Counted from the first letter of the stretch, positions 16,954 through 25,577 are shown. The stretch: 64,000 bases of DNA from Hungatella hathewayi (GCA_025149285.1 CP102274.1:3622001-3686000), one strand, 5' to 3'. Notes: generated by a model from the sequence alone, not told the origin. Made by a program: numbers and translations.

Positions 16954-19029
16954 TTATCGTACCTTCATCTGATCTCTGTTTACCGAATAAAATATAATCA
17001 GTATTCCGACTATGATCGCCAATATCACCAGCAGGATATAGGAGAACATATTGAGGTGAACTCCCGCCTTAATCTGATAGACACTGGTATTGCCCGCGGC
17101 ATCCACAGCCGTAACCGTATACGTTCCCGAGCCCTTCACTGTGTTGCCCAGCGTGTTGACCGCCTTATTCCCCTTTTTAATGGAAATCGATACATTCTCC
17201 TCATCACAGGAATAGGAAAATGAGCCTTTTTTTGCCTTGCCCTTATCGTCCACGCCTTCAAAGGTGACGACAGGTGCCTCAGTGTCCTGAATGATTACAG
17301 TAAACAACTCCGGTAGCCCTGCTTCCTTCCCTTTCAAAATAAAGCTGTATGTTCCATCCCCGGTAAGGGAGTAAGAGGCTTGTTCCAGAGTCTCACTCGA
17401 TTCGCCAAGTTTGTCTGTTAGATTCACACTTGCAATCAAATACCCATCGGGTGCCGTGAAAGCCGTCACATCATTCACCGCATGAAGAATGATCCTGAAG
17501 TTCCATGTCACATTCTCTCCCCCTGCCGTCTCAACGGTAAGAGCGTAAGACCCATGGTCCCCTATGGTTGAGCCGGATTCATACTCCATTGACGGGCCAT
17601 CCTCCATCGTCAATACTGCAGTCGCCTGCTCCGGGAGCTCTGCCCGGACAGCATCATTCACCACAGCGTTCTGCGGAACATTGATGTAAAAGCTGGTTCC
17701 ATCGGTAAACTGATGCAGGAACATCCCACGGTCTGCATCATAGCTTTCACTTCCCGTACGTTCCGATTCACCAGAAAGCGATTCCGTTATCTCTTCCGGC
17801 ATGTCAATGTCTGATTCCACCGGGGAAACTTCCTCTCCCTCCGCCGGTGCCGACATATTCTCCTCTTCAGGCAGCGCTGCCCCAAGGCTTCTCTGAATGC
17901 GGAAGCGGAAAGTGCTGGTCAGCGTATGTACGACGCCGTCTTCCCTGTAACCGGTAGACAGATTCAACAGATATGTTCCTTCTTCATTAATCGGAACCTT
18001 GCTCTCAAACGATACAGGCTTGCCATCCTTCATCATGACAACAGATATATTAGACGGAATATCCAGATAGACGTTGCCGCCTGTAATACTGCCGCCTGCA
18101 GTATTCGTATAGAAAACGGTTCCGTTAGAAAACGCCTCCTCGTATAAGTCCGCATTTTCGTGGTATATCTCACTCAGCGTCTCCGCTGTCTCCAGATTTT
18201 CTTTTTCATCTCCCTGCCCGCCTGAACCAAAGAGACTGGAAAACGCCGCTGCTGCCTCCGACTCCGGCTGGGGAATCGTAAAGGAAATCGTTGTTTCGTA
18301 CCAGACCGGGCACGCATTGTCCGGTCCATAACTCTCCGCCCATGCTTTGAGCTGATACTGTCCCGGAGCCGTTATCTCCACCTGATTAATCAGAGAAACC
18401 GCTGCCCCATCTCTGGTAAGGGATGCACCTACATTTCCCGGGATGTAAAAGGTGGCAGAGGACACAGTGCTGTTATTCTGTGAAAGTGAGGAAAACACAC
18501 TTTTATAGTTAGGCATAGCAAAGCGATACCAGCCATCTCTTCCCGCCACACTCGTCACCTCTGTACCGCATACGATCTTCGGATGAGAGTATTCTTCGGT
18601 ATTGACAGCACCCCTGGGCTGTCCTAAGAGCCGGAATGAAAATACGGCGGTCTCATAGATGGATTTTCCCACCTGCTGGGCCTCCACCGTAAGAATATAG
18701 TAACCCGGATCGTAGAGATAACCGTTCGCGGGAATGGCAATACTTACGCCGTCGCGTTCCAGCTTTCCGCGGATGCTTCCGCCAAGGGAAATGTAGGCCG
18801 CGTCATACATCTGTCCCCCATTAGGAATATTCGTAACAAAACGGCGTCCTCCTGCAAACTGCTCTTCATAAAGCCCCATTTCCTGGTTATACGTCTCTGT
18901 CAGCGTTACCGTGGACTTTCCCGGTCCCTTTTCATCGGAAACGATTCTCTCCGCTCCATACGCAATCCGTCCAAAACCGGTGTACACCATCAGACAGACG
19001 ATGAAAGCTATCACGCTTCTTCTCTTCAT
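16954..19029 (-). CDS. Large secreted, membrane-anchored surface protein with repeated beta modules
   Basis: 691 residues from ATG at 19029, which overlaps the virD4 stop as ATGA and has RBS GGGAGAAAGAGG; a longer frame upstream lacks such support. A signal peptide ends near IAYGAE. Related modules of about 75-80 residues recur, each with an aromatic F-x-G-x-x-F-x-T/N-N/V-P core, a later MKDG/RDG and YESG, then GxYxLxV. Examples are LYEEQFAGGRRFVTNIPNGG, LYEEAFSNGTVFYTNTAGGS and MFLHQFTDGTSFYINVPQNA. A C-terminal Ig-like unit ends YTVTAVDAAGNTS, followed by a membrane helix and a basic tail. The protein at 8829-9815 has the same modules. Probably the exposed surface subunit of the secretion system (inference). 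Confidence 0.85.
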   Translation of the reverse strand: MKRRSVIAFIVCLMVYTGFGRIAYGAERIVSDEKGPGKSTVTLTETYNQEMGLYEEQFAGGRRFVTNIPNGGQMYDAAYISLGGSIRGKLERDGVSIAIPANGYLYDPGYYILTVEAQQVGKSIYETAVFSFRLLGQPRGAVNTEEYSHPKIVCGTEVTSVAGRDGWYRFAMPNYKSVFSSLSQNNSTVSSATFYIPGNVGASLTRDGAAVSLINQVEITAPGQYQLKAWAESYGPDNACPVWYETTISFTIPQPESEAAAAFSSLFGSGGQGDEKENLETAETLSEIYHENADLYEEAFSNGTVFYTNTAGGSITGGNVYLDIPSNISVVMMKDGKPVSFESKVPINEEGTYLLNLSTGYREDGVVHTLTSTFRFRIQRSLGAALPEEENMSAPAEGEEVSPVESDIDMPEEITESLSGESERTGSESYDADRGMFLHQFTDGTSFYINVPQNAVVNDAVRAELPEQATAVLTMEDGPSMEYESGSTIGDHGSYALTVETAGGENVTWNFRIILHAVNDVTAFTAPDGYLIASVNLTDKLGESSETLEQASYSLTGDGTYSFILKGKEAGLPELFTVIIQDTEAPVVTFEGVDDKGKAKKGSFSYSCDEENVSISIKKGNKAVNTLGNTVKGSGTYTVTAVDAAGNTSVYQIKAGVHLNMFSYILLVILAIIVGILIIFYSVNRDQMKVR

Positions 19030-21032
19030 GCCTCTTTCTCCCTTCCTTCTTCCGTATTCAGCACACTTCGGTTCCTCTCTCCAAGGTCGTAATAAACCTC
19101 GTCGCCAAAGAAAACATTTCTCCGCGCCTCGGTTAAATCCATCGCTCCAATTTTGTAAAGCGGGCACTGATAACTGGGCGTAAACTGAGTTTTTAACGGA
19201 TAATTTCCAAAGGTTACGATAATGGAATTCCCGGTACTCTGCTTGTTGTTCAGTTTCTGCAGCTCTGAAGGATAGATAAGCGGTCTCGTCTGAAGCTGGC
19301 TGGATACAGAGATATCTTTATCCTGGCCGCCATTGGAGACACTGGCCGTCGTAACCGTCATATTGCCGCAGAGCTCTGAAAATTCCTTACACGTCTCAAT
19401 ATCATTGGAACCGATAAACATCTTCATTCCGCAGTTGCTCTTAATGATATTGGCTACCGTATCCCCGTAGACATTGTTTAACTGGGCATAGGACTGAACA
19501 ACCATGTTAAACCAGATCTTACGGCTTCGCCCTACGGTGATCATCTTGTCAAACTTATTAATCTGAGGCATGTTTCCAAACTCATCCAGTATAAAATAGA
19601 CGTTTCTCGGAAGAGATAAGTCCTCTCTGGCCGATGCCTTTTTAATCAGCGCTTTGTAGATGCAGAGAATAAACATGGAAGCCAGTCCGTGTCTCGTATC
19701 CTTTTCATCCGGGATCTTTAAGAACAGAGCCGTCTTCTCATCTGCAAAGCAGTTGGGGTCAATGTCAGTATTGCTGGTCAGAGCGCAGAGCCCTTCGTCA
19801 TTAAACATGTTCAGCTTATCAAAAGCGATGGACATGTAGCTGGACAGGGTGCTGTCGGCTGCCGACAGAACCTGGCGGCTTAATGTCACACATCTGGACG
19901 TCATGGGGCGTCCAGCGAAATAATTCTTCAGTTCTTCAAAATTGTTCTCAGAATTGGACATGGCCTTGTTCAGATTATAGAAATTAAACTTATCCTTCGT
20001 CATTCCCAGTTCCGGATTCTCACTGTCCTCCAGCATGGCTAAAAGCGTAGCCATTACAATGGAGCGCGCGCCTTTTTCCCACACCGGATCGTCTTTTGAC
20101 TCGATGGGACAAAGCACTCCAACCAGATCGTTTAAATCCTCGTATAACTCATCGTAAATTTTCTGTTTTTTAATCTTAACAACGGTAATCAGCTCCCTGC
20201 GGTCCGCATACCCCTGTCCCTGGTACTCGTACCACTCCTCACCGAATTTTTCCAAATCATCCTGAAGCTCCAGACCTGAATTTTCCGGTGCATCGTTCCT
20301 TATGTAGATTCCTTTTCCGGCCTCAATGTAGAGCTGGTACCGGTCGTAGATATCGCCCAGCGGATTCCAGCGATAGGATTCATATGTATCACGAAGGTCC
20401 AAAACCATGACTTGATAGCCCCGTTCTTTCAAGAAGCCAGAATGGAGCTGGAACAACTCACCCTTAGGATCCGTCATGATCATGGACGATCCTGCATCGG
20501 ATGCACCCAGGATCTGAATCATGGGATTGATAAAGGTAGTCGTCTTACCGCTTCCGGTAGAACCAATGATTAACGCGTGCATGGGAGAAGCCAGATTCAC
20601 CTGCAGACCTTTCTTCTTATCATATACAGCCCGTACCGGAACCCCATCCTTTTTCTTTTCAGCGGACTGAGCAAAACCGTATCCGGGGAATATCTCATTT
20701 CGTTCCTTATCCGTCATAAAGCGGGAATTCTCCAGAACGGATTCGACTCCCTTTGCTTTCCCCTTCAGCATCCTCTTTGCTTTTTTACTGTTTTGATTGG
20801 AAAATACCTGATATAGCAGAATTGCTGCAAGCGTTAACCCAAATCCGTACTTGTAGGTATCGGCCTCAGCGAAATAAGACCAGGAAAAAAACGGAACCGT
20901 CTCCCCATTCATACCAGCCATCAAATAAACGATCATACCCTCGATCGCAATCCCGACCGCCAGCGAAACACAGATAAACAGTCCCCCATAAATCAATATT
21001 TTTTTAATAATTCCTTTGACTTCCATATTCAT
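19026..21032 (-). CDS. virD4: VirD4/TraG-type coupling ATPase
   Basis: 668 residues. Two N-terminal membrane helices (about 8-32 and 55-75), Walker A GSTGSGKTTTF near residues 156-166, and Walker B YFILDEFGNMPQI near 475. A TTASVSNGGQDKDISVSSQLQTRPLIYP block follows, typical of the TraG-D C-terminal domain. Family knowledge: VirD4 selects substrates and feeds them to the channel. In conjugative elements it pairs with a relaxase; none is visible here. Two ATGs are possible: at 21032, overlapping the protease stop as ATGA, or at 21026, better spaced from GGGGAG. Full length for Gram-positive VirD4. Confidence 0.94.
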   Translation of the reverse strand: MNMEVKGIIKKILIYGGLFICVSLAVGIAIEGMIVYLMAGMNGETVPFFSWSYFAEADTYKYGFGLTLAAILLYQVFSNQNSKKAKRMLKGKAKGVESVLENSRFMTDKERNEIFPGYGFAQSAEKKKDGVPVRAVYDKKKGLQVNLASPMHALIIGSTGSGKTTTFINPMIQILGASDAGSSMIMTDPKGELFQLHSGFLKERGYQVMVLDLRDTYESYRWNPLGDIYDRYQLYIEAGKGIYIRNDAPENSGLELQDDLEKFGEEWYEYQGQGYADRRELITVVKIKKQKIYDELYEDLNDLVGVLCPIESKDDPVWEKGARSIVMATLLAMLEDSENPELGMTKDKFNFYNLNKAMSNSENNFEELKNYFAGRPMTSRCVTLSRQVLSAADSTLSSYMSIAFDKLNMFNDEGLCALTSNTDIDPNCFADEKTALFLKIPDEKDTRHGLASMFILCIYKALIKKASAREDLSLPRNVYFILDEFGNMPQINKFDKMITVGRSRKIWFNMVVQSYAQLNNVYGDTVANIIKSNCGMKMFIGSNDIETCKEFSELCGNMTVTTASVSNGGQDKDISVSSQLQTRPLIYPSELQKLNNKQSTGNSIIVTFGNYPLKTQFTPSYQCPLYKIGAMDLTEARRNVFFGDEVYYDLGERNRSVLNTEEGREKEA

Positions 21033-21835
21033 TCTCCCCTGCCTGCTGTTGTAGTTTTCTGCATAAAGCTCTTAAAGTAAATCCGATATAGGATTACTGC
21101 CACGCCTGTAAACCCGCCTGCCATCATAAGAAACAGAAAAAACGGATTACCATAGGTAAAGCGGTAAACAAGCCCCTGCTGATTTAAAATCATCGGTATT
21201 CCGGATACCAGATTAAAACTCATGTGCAGAACAATCGCCGGATAGATACTGTCATACAGAACATAAACCAGCCCTAAGACCATCCCAAGTATAATTGCAT
21301 ACATGATCCAGATAATCTGCCCGTGCAGCAATCCGAACACAGTGGAAGTCAGTGCAATCGCCGCCAGATCATCCATGGATTTCCTCATGCGCCTCAATAT
21401 CACCCCCCGGAACAGGCATTCCTCAATAAAAGGGGCAATGATCGAAATAATCACAAAGGCCATTGCCGGAGCCACTCCCCGTACAGGTGCGGAGGAGGCT
21501 TCCATGTAGCTTGACACCATACTGTCGCTTAAAGGGAGCAGATTAATAAATCCCCCTACAAAACAGTTCAGGCCGATCCCCAACAATACCGCCCAGCCAA
21601 GAGGCTTCCAGCTTTGAGGAAATGGAAGGAATCTGCTCTCCTCAAAGAAATTAATCTGCTTCTTCTTTTCCCGTTTCCAAATCATATAGAGCAAAAAGCT
21701 TCCGCTCAGCATCTGAACAAAGCAGGCATCCGCGTGATATCCGCTCAACAGCGCATTCAAAATCCCATAGGACAAAATATAACACAGCAGTATAAAAAAC
21801 ATACTGCCAATCGCTTTTGTACGCTCATCAATCAT
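21029..21835 (-). CDS. CPBP-family intramembrane glutamic metalloprotease (CAAX-like)
   Basis: 268 residues from ATG at 21835, chosen because GGGGAG precedes it; the frame opens further upstream without a ribosome site. Eight or so membrane helices. Catalytic motifs of the ABI/CPBP family are present: EECLFRGVILRRM (Glu-Glu and Arg), FGLLHGQ with the first His, and a later IVLHMSFNLVSG with His and Asn. Family members process membrane proteins or peptides, including bacteriocin and pheromone-type substrates, or act in self-immunity. As first gene of the run and overlapping virD4, it may mature a secretion component such as the pilin, or a peptide signal for the upstream kinase (inference). 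Confidence 0.9.
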   Translation of the reverse strand: MIDERTKAIGSMFFILLCYILSYGILNALLSGYHADACFVQMLSGSFLLYMIWKREKKKQINFFEESRFLPFPQSWKPLGWAVLLGIGLNCFVGGFINLLPLSDSMVSSYMEASSAPVRGVAPAMAFVIISIIAPFIEECLFRGVILRRMRKSMDDLAAIALTSTVFGLLHGQIIWIMYAIILGMVLGLVYVLYDSIYPAIVLHMSFNLVSGIPMILNQQGLVYRFTYGNPFFLFLMMAGGFTGVAVILYRIYFKSFMQKTTTAGRGE

Positions 21836-21884
21836 ATAACTTTCTCCCCTCTGCGGACTTGACTCGCAGTAACGCCGTATTGTA

Positions 21885-21952
21885 GTATTACAGATTCTGT
21901 CTTTCACTTCAACAGAACCACCGAAATCTATCTTTGAATCACCGAAATCTAT
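21885..21952 (-). promoter_or_regulatory. Putative promoter of the secretion operon with 21-bp tandem operator-like repeat
   Basis: On the minus strand TTGAAG (21907-21912) and TAATAC (21885-21890) are spaced by 16 bases, about 50 bases upstream of the protease start. Just upstream of the -35, two 17-base copies of GAAYCACCGAAATCTAT (as read on the plus strand) lie at 21915-21931 and 21936-21952, exactly 21 bases apart, two helical turns. LytTR regulators of the AgrA type bind direct repeats with about this phasing next to weak -35 boxes. The adjacent LytTR regulator is the obvious candidate. The second copy overlaps the stop codon of the kinase gene. Repeats are seen; regulator assignment is inferred. 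Confidence 0.5.
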
Positions 21953-23277
21953 TCTTGTACTTTTTCTGATACAGGCATTACCATCAAAACCGAGGCTTTG
22001 TAAATATCCTCTTTAAATTCAAAGCGCACTGACCCATGATACTTTTGAGCCACGGCTTTCACCGATGACTGTCCAATTCCAAGGCCGGTGCTGCTTTTAT
22101 ATTCCGCATCTCCCGGCCCGGTAGAATTATCAATCGTAAGAATCAGCTTCCCCTGTTCCATTCCGCATCTTGCAGTTATGTACCGTTTTCCCGCTGTCTG
22201 ACGGGAAATCCCCTGAGCTGCATTTTCAAAAAGATTTCCAAAGACGATGACCAGATCTGTATCACGGAATCCCGCGCCGACCGGTACGTCCAGTTTGATA
22301 TCCAGTTCTGCCCCTGCCTCCTTAGCCTGCTGCAAATAGTACCGGACTACTACATCTACCGCATGGTTTGCGCACTGGGGCTGGTCAAATTCAACCGGCA
22401 GGCTTCTTCTGTATTCTGCCAGATATTCTAAAAGGCCCTCCATATCACTGTTTTCCAAAAAAGCGGACATGGCCGCCAGATGATGGCGCAGATCATGACG
22501 TGCCGCGCGTGCGCTTTCGATGTTTTGTGTAAGCTGTGCATAGCTCTGTCCCTGGACTGCAATCTGGCTTTCGATCGCCGCCACTTCCATTTCCAGCCGA
22601 ATCCGCCGTACGGCATCCAATGCCAGACGAACATGCAGGAAATATGTGATCAGGCCCGACGCAGTAATCAGCAAAAAAATAGCAATCGCCTGGCTCTGCG
22701 GAATTGCGGGATTAACCCCTACATCGTTAAATATTACAGTAATCACAAAGATCAGCACCGGAGGGATACAGAGCAATCGAAAATCCCGATCCTTCAATTC
22801 CTCCACCGCTTCCCGCAGCTGGTGGGAAAAGAAATACCAGAGAAATGGGTATACCGCCATGGTTAGAAAAAAAATGGCGAGTATATAGGCCGGAGTTGCA
22901 TGAAGAGAAATCCGCATATCTTTGAAAAAAGGTTTGAGCATAATTGCAGCGATATAGTTAATCGCAGTGGAAATCGCCTGTGCAATCAGGAACACATACA
23001 AAAGCTTTGCAAACTCTACGTGGAATCCCCACACAAACAGCCCGATCAAAATAATATAAAGCGCACAAAAAACAAGACTTCCATGAGTCTTAAAGTTGTC
23101 ATAACGAAACTGAAGATAGAAATTACAAACAAAAAAAAGCATGCTGATCCCCGTGATCACCGCCGCTATTTTACTGCGGCTGATGCGTCGGTGCGCATAA
23201 AAAGGAACGCAGCAGATCACATACCAGGGCGTTGTACAAACCAGCCTTCCCACCGCCAGCAACAAAGCTTCTTTCAT
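21949..23277 (-). CDS. AgrC-like membrane sensor histidine kinase (GHKL ATPase)
   Basis: 442 residues. Six to seven hydrophobic segments fill residues 1-215. Then a coiled linker, the phosphoacceptor region ARAARHDLRHHLAAMSAFLEN (His in RHDLRHH), N-box GNLFENAAQG and G-box GLGIGQSSVKAVAQKYHGSV. This is the architecture of quorum/peptide-sensing kinases such as AgrC and of NatK-like kinases. It starts 1 base after the regulator gene at 23279-23995, with GGAGGCGGTGAA before ATG, so the two form an operon. No agrB/agrD-like gene is visible nearby. It ends 113 bases upstream of the secretion operon, which it may control (inference). Confidence 0.9.
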   Translation of the reverse strand: MKEALLLAVGRLVCTTPWYVICCVPFYAHRRISRSKIAAVITGISMLFFVCNFYLQFRYDNFKTHGSLVFCALYIILIGLFVWGFHVEFAKLLYVFLIAQAISTAINYIAAIMLKPFFKDMRISLHATPAYILAIFFLTMAVYPFLWYFFSHQLREAVEELKDRDFRLLCIPPVLIFVITVIFNDVGVNPAIPQSQAIAIFLLITASGLITYFLHVRLALDAVRRIRLEMEVAAIESQIAVQGQSYAQLTQNIESARAARHDLRHHLAAMSAFLENSDMEGLLEYLAEYRRSLPVEFDQPQCANHAVDVVVRYYLQQAKEAGAELDIKLDVPVGAGFRDTDLVIVFGNLFENAAQGISRQTAGKRYITARCGMEQGKLILTIDNSTGPGDAEYKSSTGLGIGQSSVKAVAQKYHGSVRFEFKEDIYKASVLMVMPVSEKVQE

Positions 23278-23278
23278 T

Positions 23279-23995
23279 TCACCGCCTCCTCATTTTTTCA
23301 AACATATAGTCTTCATATGCAATACGAAAACGCCCCCGCTCTGCCTGCCGGACAGGTATAACTGCTCCGTCCGACATATAAAATCTGCCATTTTCCATCC
23401 TGGACACATAATCCATATTTATAATAAAACTGCGATGACATCGCAGGAAACGGGAATCTTCAAGCATGCACTCCAGTGCATTGAGCTGCAGATAGGTTCG
23501 AAAAGCGCCCGATTTCAGATGCAGTTCACATACCTTGTCTTTCGATTCCACCCAGATACAATCAGGAAGCATAATCCGGCGGTTTTCCCGGTCGATTGTC
23601 AGTTCAATATACTGTTCCATCTCGCCAACCTGTTTTAAGCACCGTTTAAAAGCCTCGCTGATATCTTCTCTTTTCAATGGTTTCACCAGATAATGGACAG
23701 CTCCCACTGCAAATCCAGCTGCATAATAATCCTGGCTGAAGGTAGTAAATACGATGGCCGCATCAGAATCCTTCGCACGCAGTGTCTCTGCCACTGATAC
23801 GCCGCTGACTCCCGGCATAAAAATATCAAGAAAATAAATTTCAAATGTCATATGCTTCATCGCTTCCAAAAGCGCTTCACCGCTCTCGTAAGTCTGCACA
23901 TTTGCGTACAGTCTGCGGCATCTGAGTTCTTCTTTAAGACTGCCCAACAAGAAATTACGGATGTTTTCCTCATCTTCACAAACTGCTATATTCAT
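23279..23995 (-). CDS. LytTR-family response regulator (AgrA/VirR-like)
   Basis: 238 residues from ATG at 23995, which has GGAGG eight bases before it; the frame runs further upstream without support. The receiver domain has the acidic pair in AVCEDEENI, phospho-acceptor Asp in FEIYFLDIFMPGVSG, the Thr of IVFTTFSQDYY and Lys in YLVKPLKRED. The C-terminal half is a LytTR DNA-binding domain with ENRRIMLPDCIWVESKDKVCELH and FLRCHRSFIINMDYVSRMENG. LytTR regulators bind paired direct repeats. Candidate sites with a 21-base period occur upstream of the secretion operon and upstream of this gene itself. Partner kinase is encoded immediately downstream. Confidence 0.93.
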   Translation of the reverse strand: MNIAVCEDEENIRNFLLGSLKEELRCRRLYANVQTYESGEALLEAMKHMTFEIYFLDIFMPGVSGVSVAETLRAKDSDAAIVFTTFSQDYYAAGFAVGAVHYLVKPLKREDISEAFKRCLKQVGEMEQYIELTIDRENRRIMLPDCIWVESKDKVCELHLKSGAFRTYLQLNALECMLEDSRFLRCHRSFIINMDYVSRMENGRFYMSDGAVIPVRQAERGRFRIAYEDYMFEKMRRR

Positions 23996-24125
23996 TTCAA
24001 TGTCCTCCATTAACCGTTCATTAAACGAAAGCACGAAAGATATTTCCATCACAAATCAGATCACTTACGCACCTTCCTGTAAATTTTATCATGGTGTTTT
24101 TTTCTTGTCAATTTCATTAATTATT

Positions 24126-24159
24126 AGTATATTTTTCATAATAAACAGTATATTTTTTC
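24126..24159. promoter_or_regulatory. Direct repeats with 21-bp period upstream of the LytTR regulator gene
   Basis: AGTATATTTTTC at 24126-24137 and AGTATATTTTTTC at 24147-24159 repeat with a 21-base period in the AT-rich divergent region between the regulator gene (start 23995) and the LytTR-SnoaL gene (start 24259). The phasing fits LytTR binding. The sequence differs from the repeats at 21915-21952, so either two regulators act or this is an AT-rich coincidence. Confidence 0.35.
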
Positions 24160-24190
24160 GACTTTTTTCCTGAATATGACGTCATTTCCT

Positions 24191-24251
24191 TGTAAACGCG
24201 CTTGTAAACGCCATAGGAATCTGATATACTGATTTTACGAGATTGAGGAGG
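24191..24251 (+). promoter_or_regulatory. Promoter and RBS of the SnoaL-LytTR gene, with TTGTAAACGC direct repeat
   Basis: TTGTAA (24202-24207) and TATACT (24225-24230) are 17 bases apart; GAGGAGG at 24245-24251 is the ribosome site for ATG at 24259. The sequence CTTGTAAACGC occurs twice in tandem with a 12-13-base period (about 24189-24211), the second copy containing the -35 box, which suggests an operator. Confidence 0.6.
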
Positions 24252-24258
24252 AAAACAA

Positions 24259-25068
24259 ATGGGAAAGTCCAGTATTTCAGAATCAGAGATTATCCAAATG
24301 ACCCGGGATAATGTTCGAAGCTTCTATAACCGAAATCCGGAGATTACAACAGCTCCCATGGCGAAAGATTTTATGTGGATAGGATCGAACGATTTCCAAT
24401 GGTGCGAAGGTCTGGAATCTTTTTTACAAGTGACAAAAAAAGAATATGAAGAGCCTCCTGTGTATCTGTCTGACGAGGAGTACCATCTGCTGTTTCACGA
24501 ACGAAATGTATGGGTATTATACGGACGCTACCAGGTAACTGCAATTCTCGAGGACGGTTCCGTTATGCATGCTCATGTACGAGGCACCTACGTTTGGAAA
24601 CGAATCAACGGAGTGATCACTCTGGCCCATGTCCACGGCTCACATGCGCAGGATATCCCCTTAAACCAGCTTGTACCTTCAACAATACCTTTGACCAGTG
24701 ATTCCGATTATTTTGAATTTATGAAACGCCTGGATTCCCTTAAGACAAATGGACCAAAACTGGATTTTCGCGATCGAGAAAAAAGGCACCGTTACCTGCA
24801 TCCATCCGAGATCATATATATGCAGGCCGCGCTTCAGTGGACCACTGTCTACACGACAAATGGCAGTTTTCAGGCATACGGGCTGTTGGCTGCGCATGAA
24901 CAGGCTGTACCGGAAGACTTTCAGCGGATTCACAAAAGCTTCCTCGTGAATACCGGATATATCCGTTCCCTTTGCCGCTATGAGGCAACCTTACTCAATG
25001 GTCAGGTTCTTCCTGTCAGCAAGGAACGTTACATGAGTCTTAAAAGATTTTTAGAAAAAAGGCCCTAG
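24259..25068 (+). CDS. SnoaL-like (NTF2 fold) sensor fused to LytTR DNA-binding domain
   Basis: 269 residues. Residues about 8-140 look like a SnoaL/NTF2-fold ligand-binding domain (FYNRNPEITTAPMAKDFMWIGSND, ending ITLAHVHGSH). Residues about 170-269 form a LytTR domain: LHPSEIIYMQAALQWTTVYTT and FQRIHKSFLVNTGYIRSL. There is no receiver domain, so control is probably by direct ligand binding rather than phosphorylation (inference). It is transcribed divergently from the AgrA-like regulator and has its own promoter. A similar SnoaL unit is fused to GGDEF at 30726-31676. No downstream gene within 165 bases, so likely monocistronic. Confidence 0.88.
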   Translation: MGKSSISESEIIQMTRDNVRSFYNRNPEITTAPMAKDFMWIGSNDFQWCEGLESFLQVTKKEYEEPPVYLSDEEYHLLFHERNVWVLYGRYQVTAILEDGSVMHAHVRGTYVWKRINGVITLAHVHGSHAQDIPLNQLVPSTIPLTSDSDYFEFMKRLDSLKTNGPKLDFRDREKRHRYLHPSEIIYMQAALQWTTVYTTNGSFQAYGLLAAHEQAVPEDFQRIHKSFLVNTGYIRSLCRYEATLLNGQVLPVSKERYMSLKRFLEKRP

Positions 25069-25154
25069 TCTCTTTCCATATTTTTGCAGAATCTGCGAAT
25101 ATTCTTCTGTCTGTTTGCTTTTTATTTTATATTTTTACCCTTTAATTCTTGTAT

Positions 25155-25183
25155 TTGACACAAATAAAATAGTATGCTAGGAT
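25155..25183 (+). promoter_or_regulatory. Sigma-A-type promoter for the DUF805 gene
   Basis: TTGACA at 25155-25160 and TAGGAT at 25178-25183, 17 bases apart, with an extended -10 TGC just before the -10 hexamer. The start codon at 25236 follows about 50 bases later, with an AGAGGAGAAG ribosome site. Confidence 0.7.
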
Positions 25184-25235
25184 ATAAACAACTTGTGCGA
25201 TAAAAATCATACAGACAAAAGAGGAGAAGTATACC

Positions 25236-25577
25236 ATGCCAGAATATTTATCAATATGGAAAAACTTTGCGAATTTTAAGGGACGCACTTCAAGACGCGG
25301 ATATTGGCTGGCAATCGCGTTTCACATCATCGTTACAATCGTATTGACGCTGTTGAGTAATTTCACGTTAATTTTCGCTGTATTAACGGGCATTTATGTA
25401 TTCGCGTCTATCATACCGCTCTTCGCTCTTGAAATTCGCCGCCTTCACGATATCAACCGATGCGGCTGGTGGGTCTTTCTTCCCATGATTCCACTTGTGG
25501 GAGGGATTATTTTACTCGTCTGGTTCTGTAAAAGCAGTGTTGATGAAGGAAATATTTACGGATCCATGCAGGTGTAA
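25236..25577 (+). CDS. DUF805 family small membrane protein
   Basis: 113 residues with three to four hydrophobic helices. The N-terminal FANFKGRTSRRGYWLAIAF and the central RRLHDINRCGWWVFLPMIPLVGGIILLVWFC are hallmarks of DUF805 (YhaH/YhaI-like) proteins; the ending is DEGNIYGSMQV. The function of the family is unknown. It has a strong own promoter and is followed by an intrinsic terminator 20 bases after the stop, so it forms a single-gene unit. Confidence 0.92.
   Translation: MPEYLSIWKNFANFKGRTSRRGYWLAIAFHIIVTIVLTLLSNFTLIFAVLTGIYVFASIIPLFALEIRRLHDINRCGWWVFLPMIPLVGGIILLVWFCKSSVDEGNIYGSMQV

Noticed and set aside
10729..21032. Standard conjugative element (ICE)
   Set aside because: No relaxase, integrase, replication gene or att repeats in the window; kept open only because the left edge is cut.
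21949..24159. Complete agr quorum-sensing system
   Set aside because: Kinase and regulator fit, but no AgrB-like protease with its motifs and no AgrD-like peptide frame were found; the CPBP protease is a different family.
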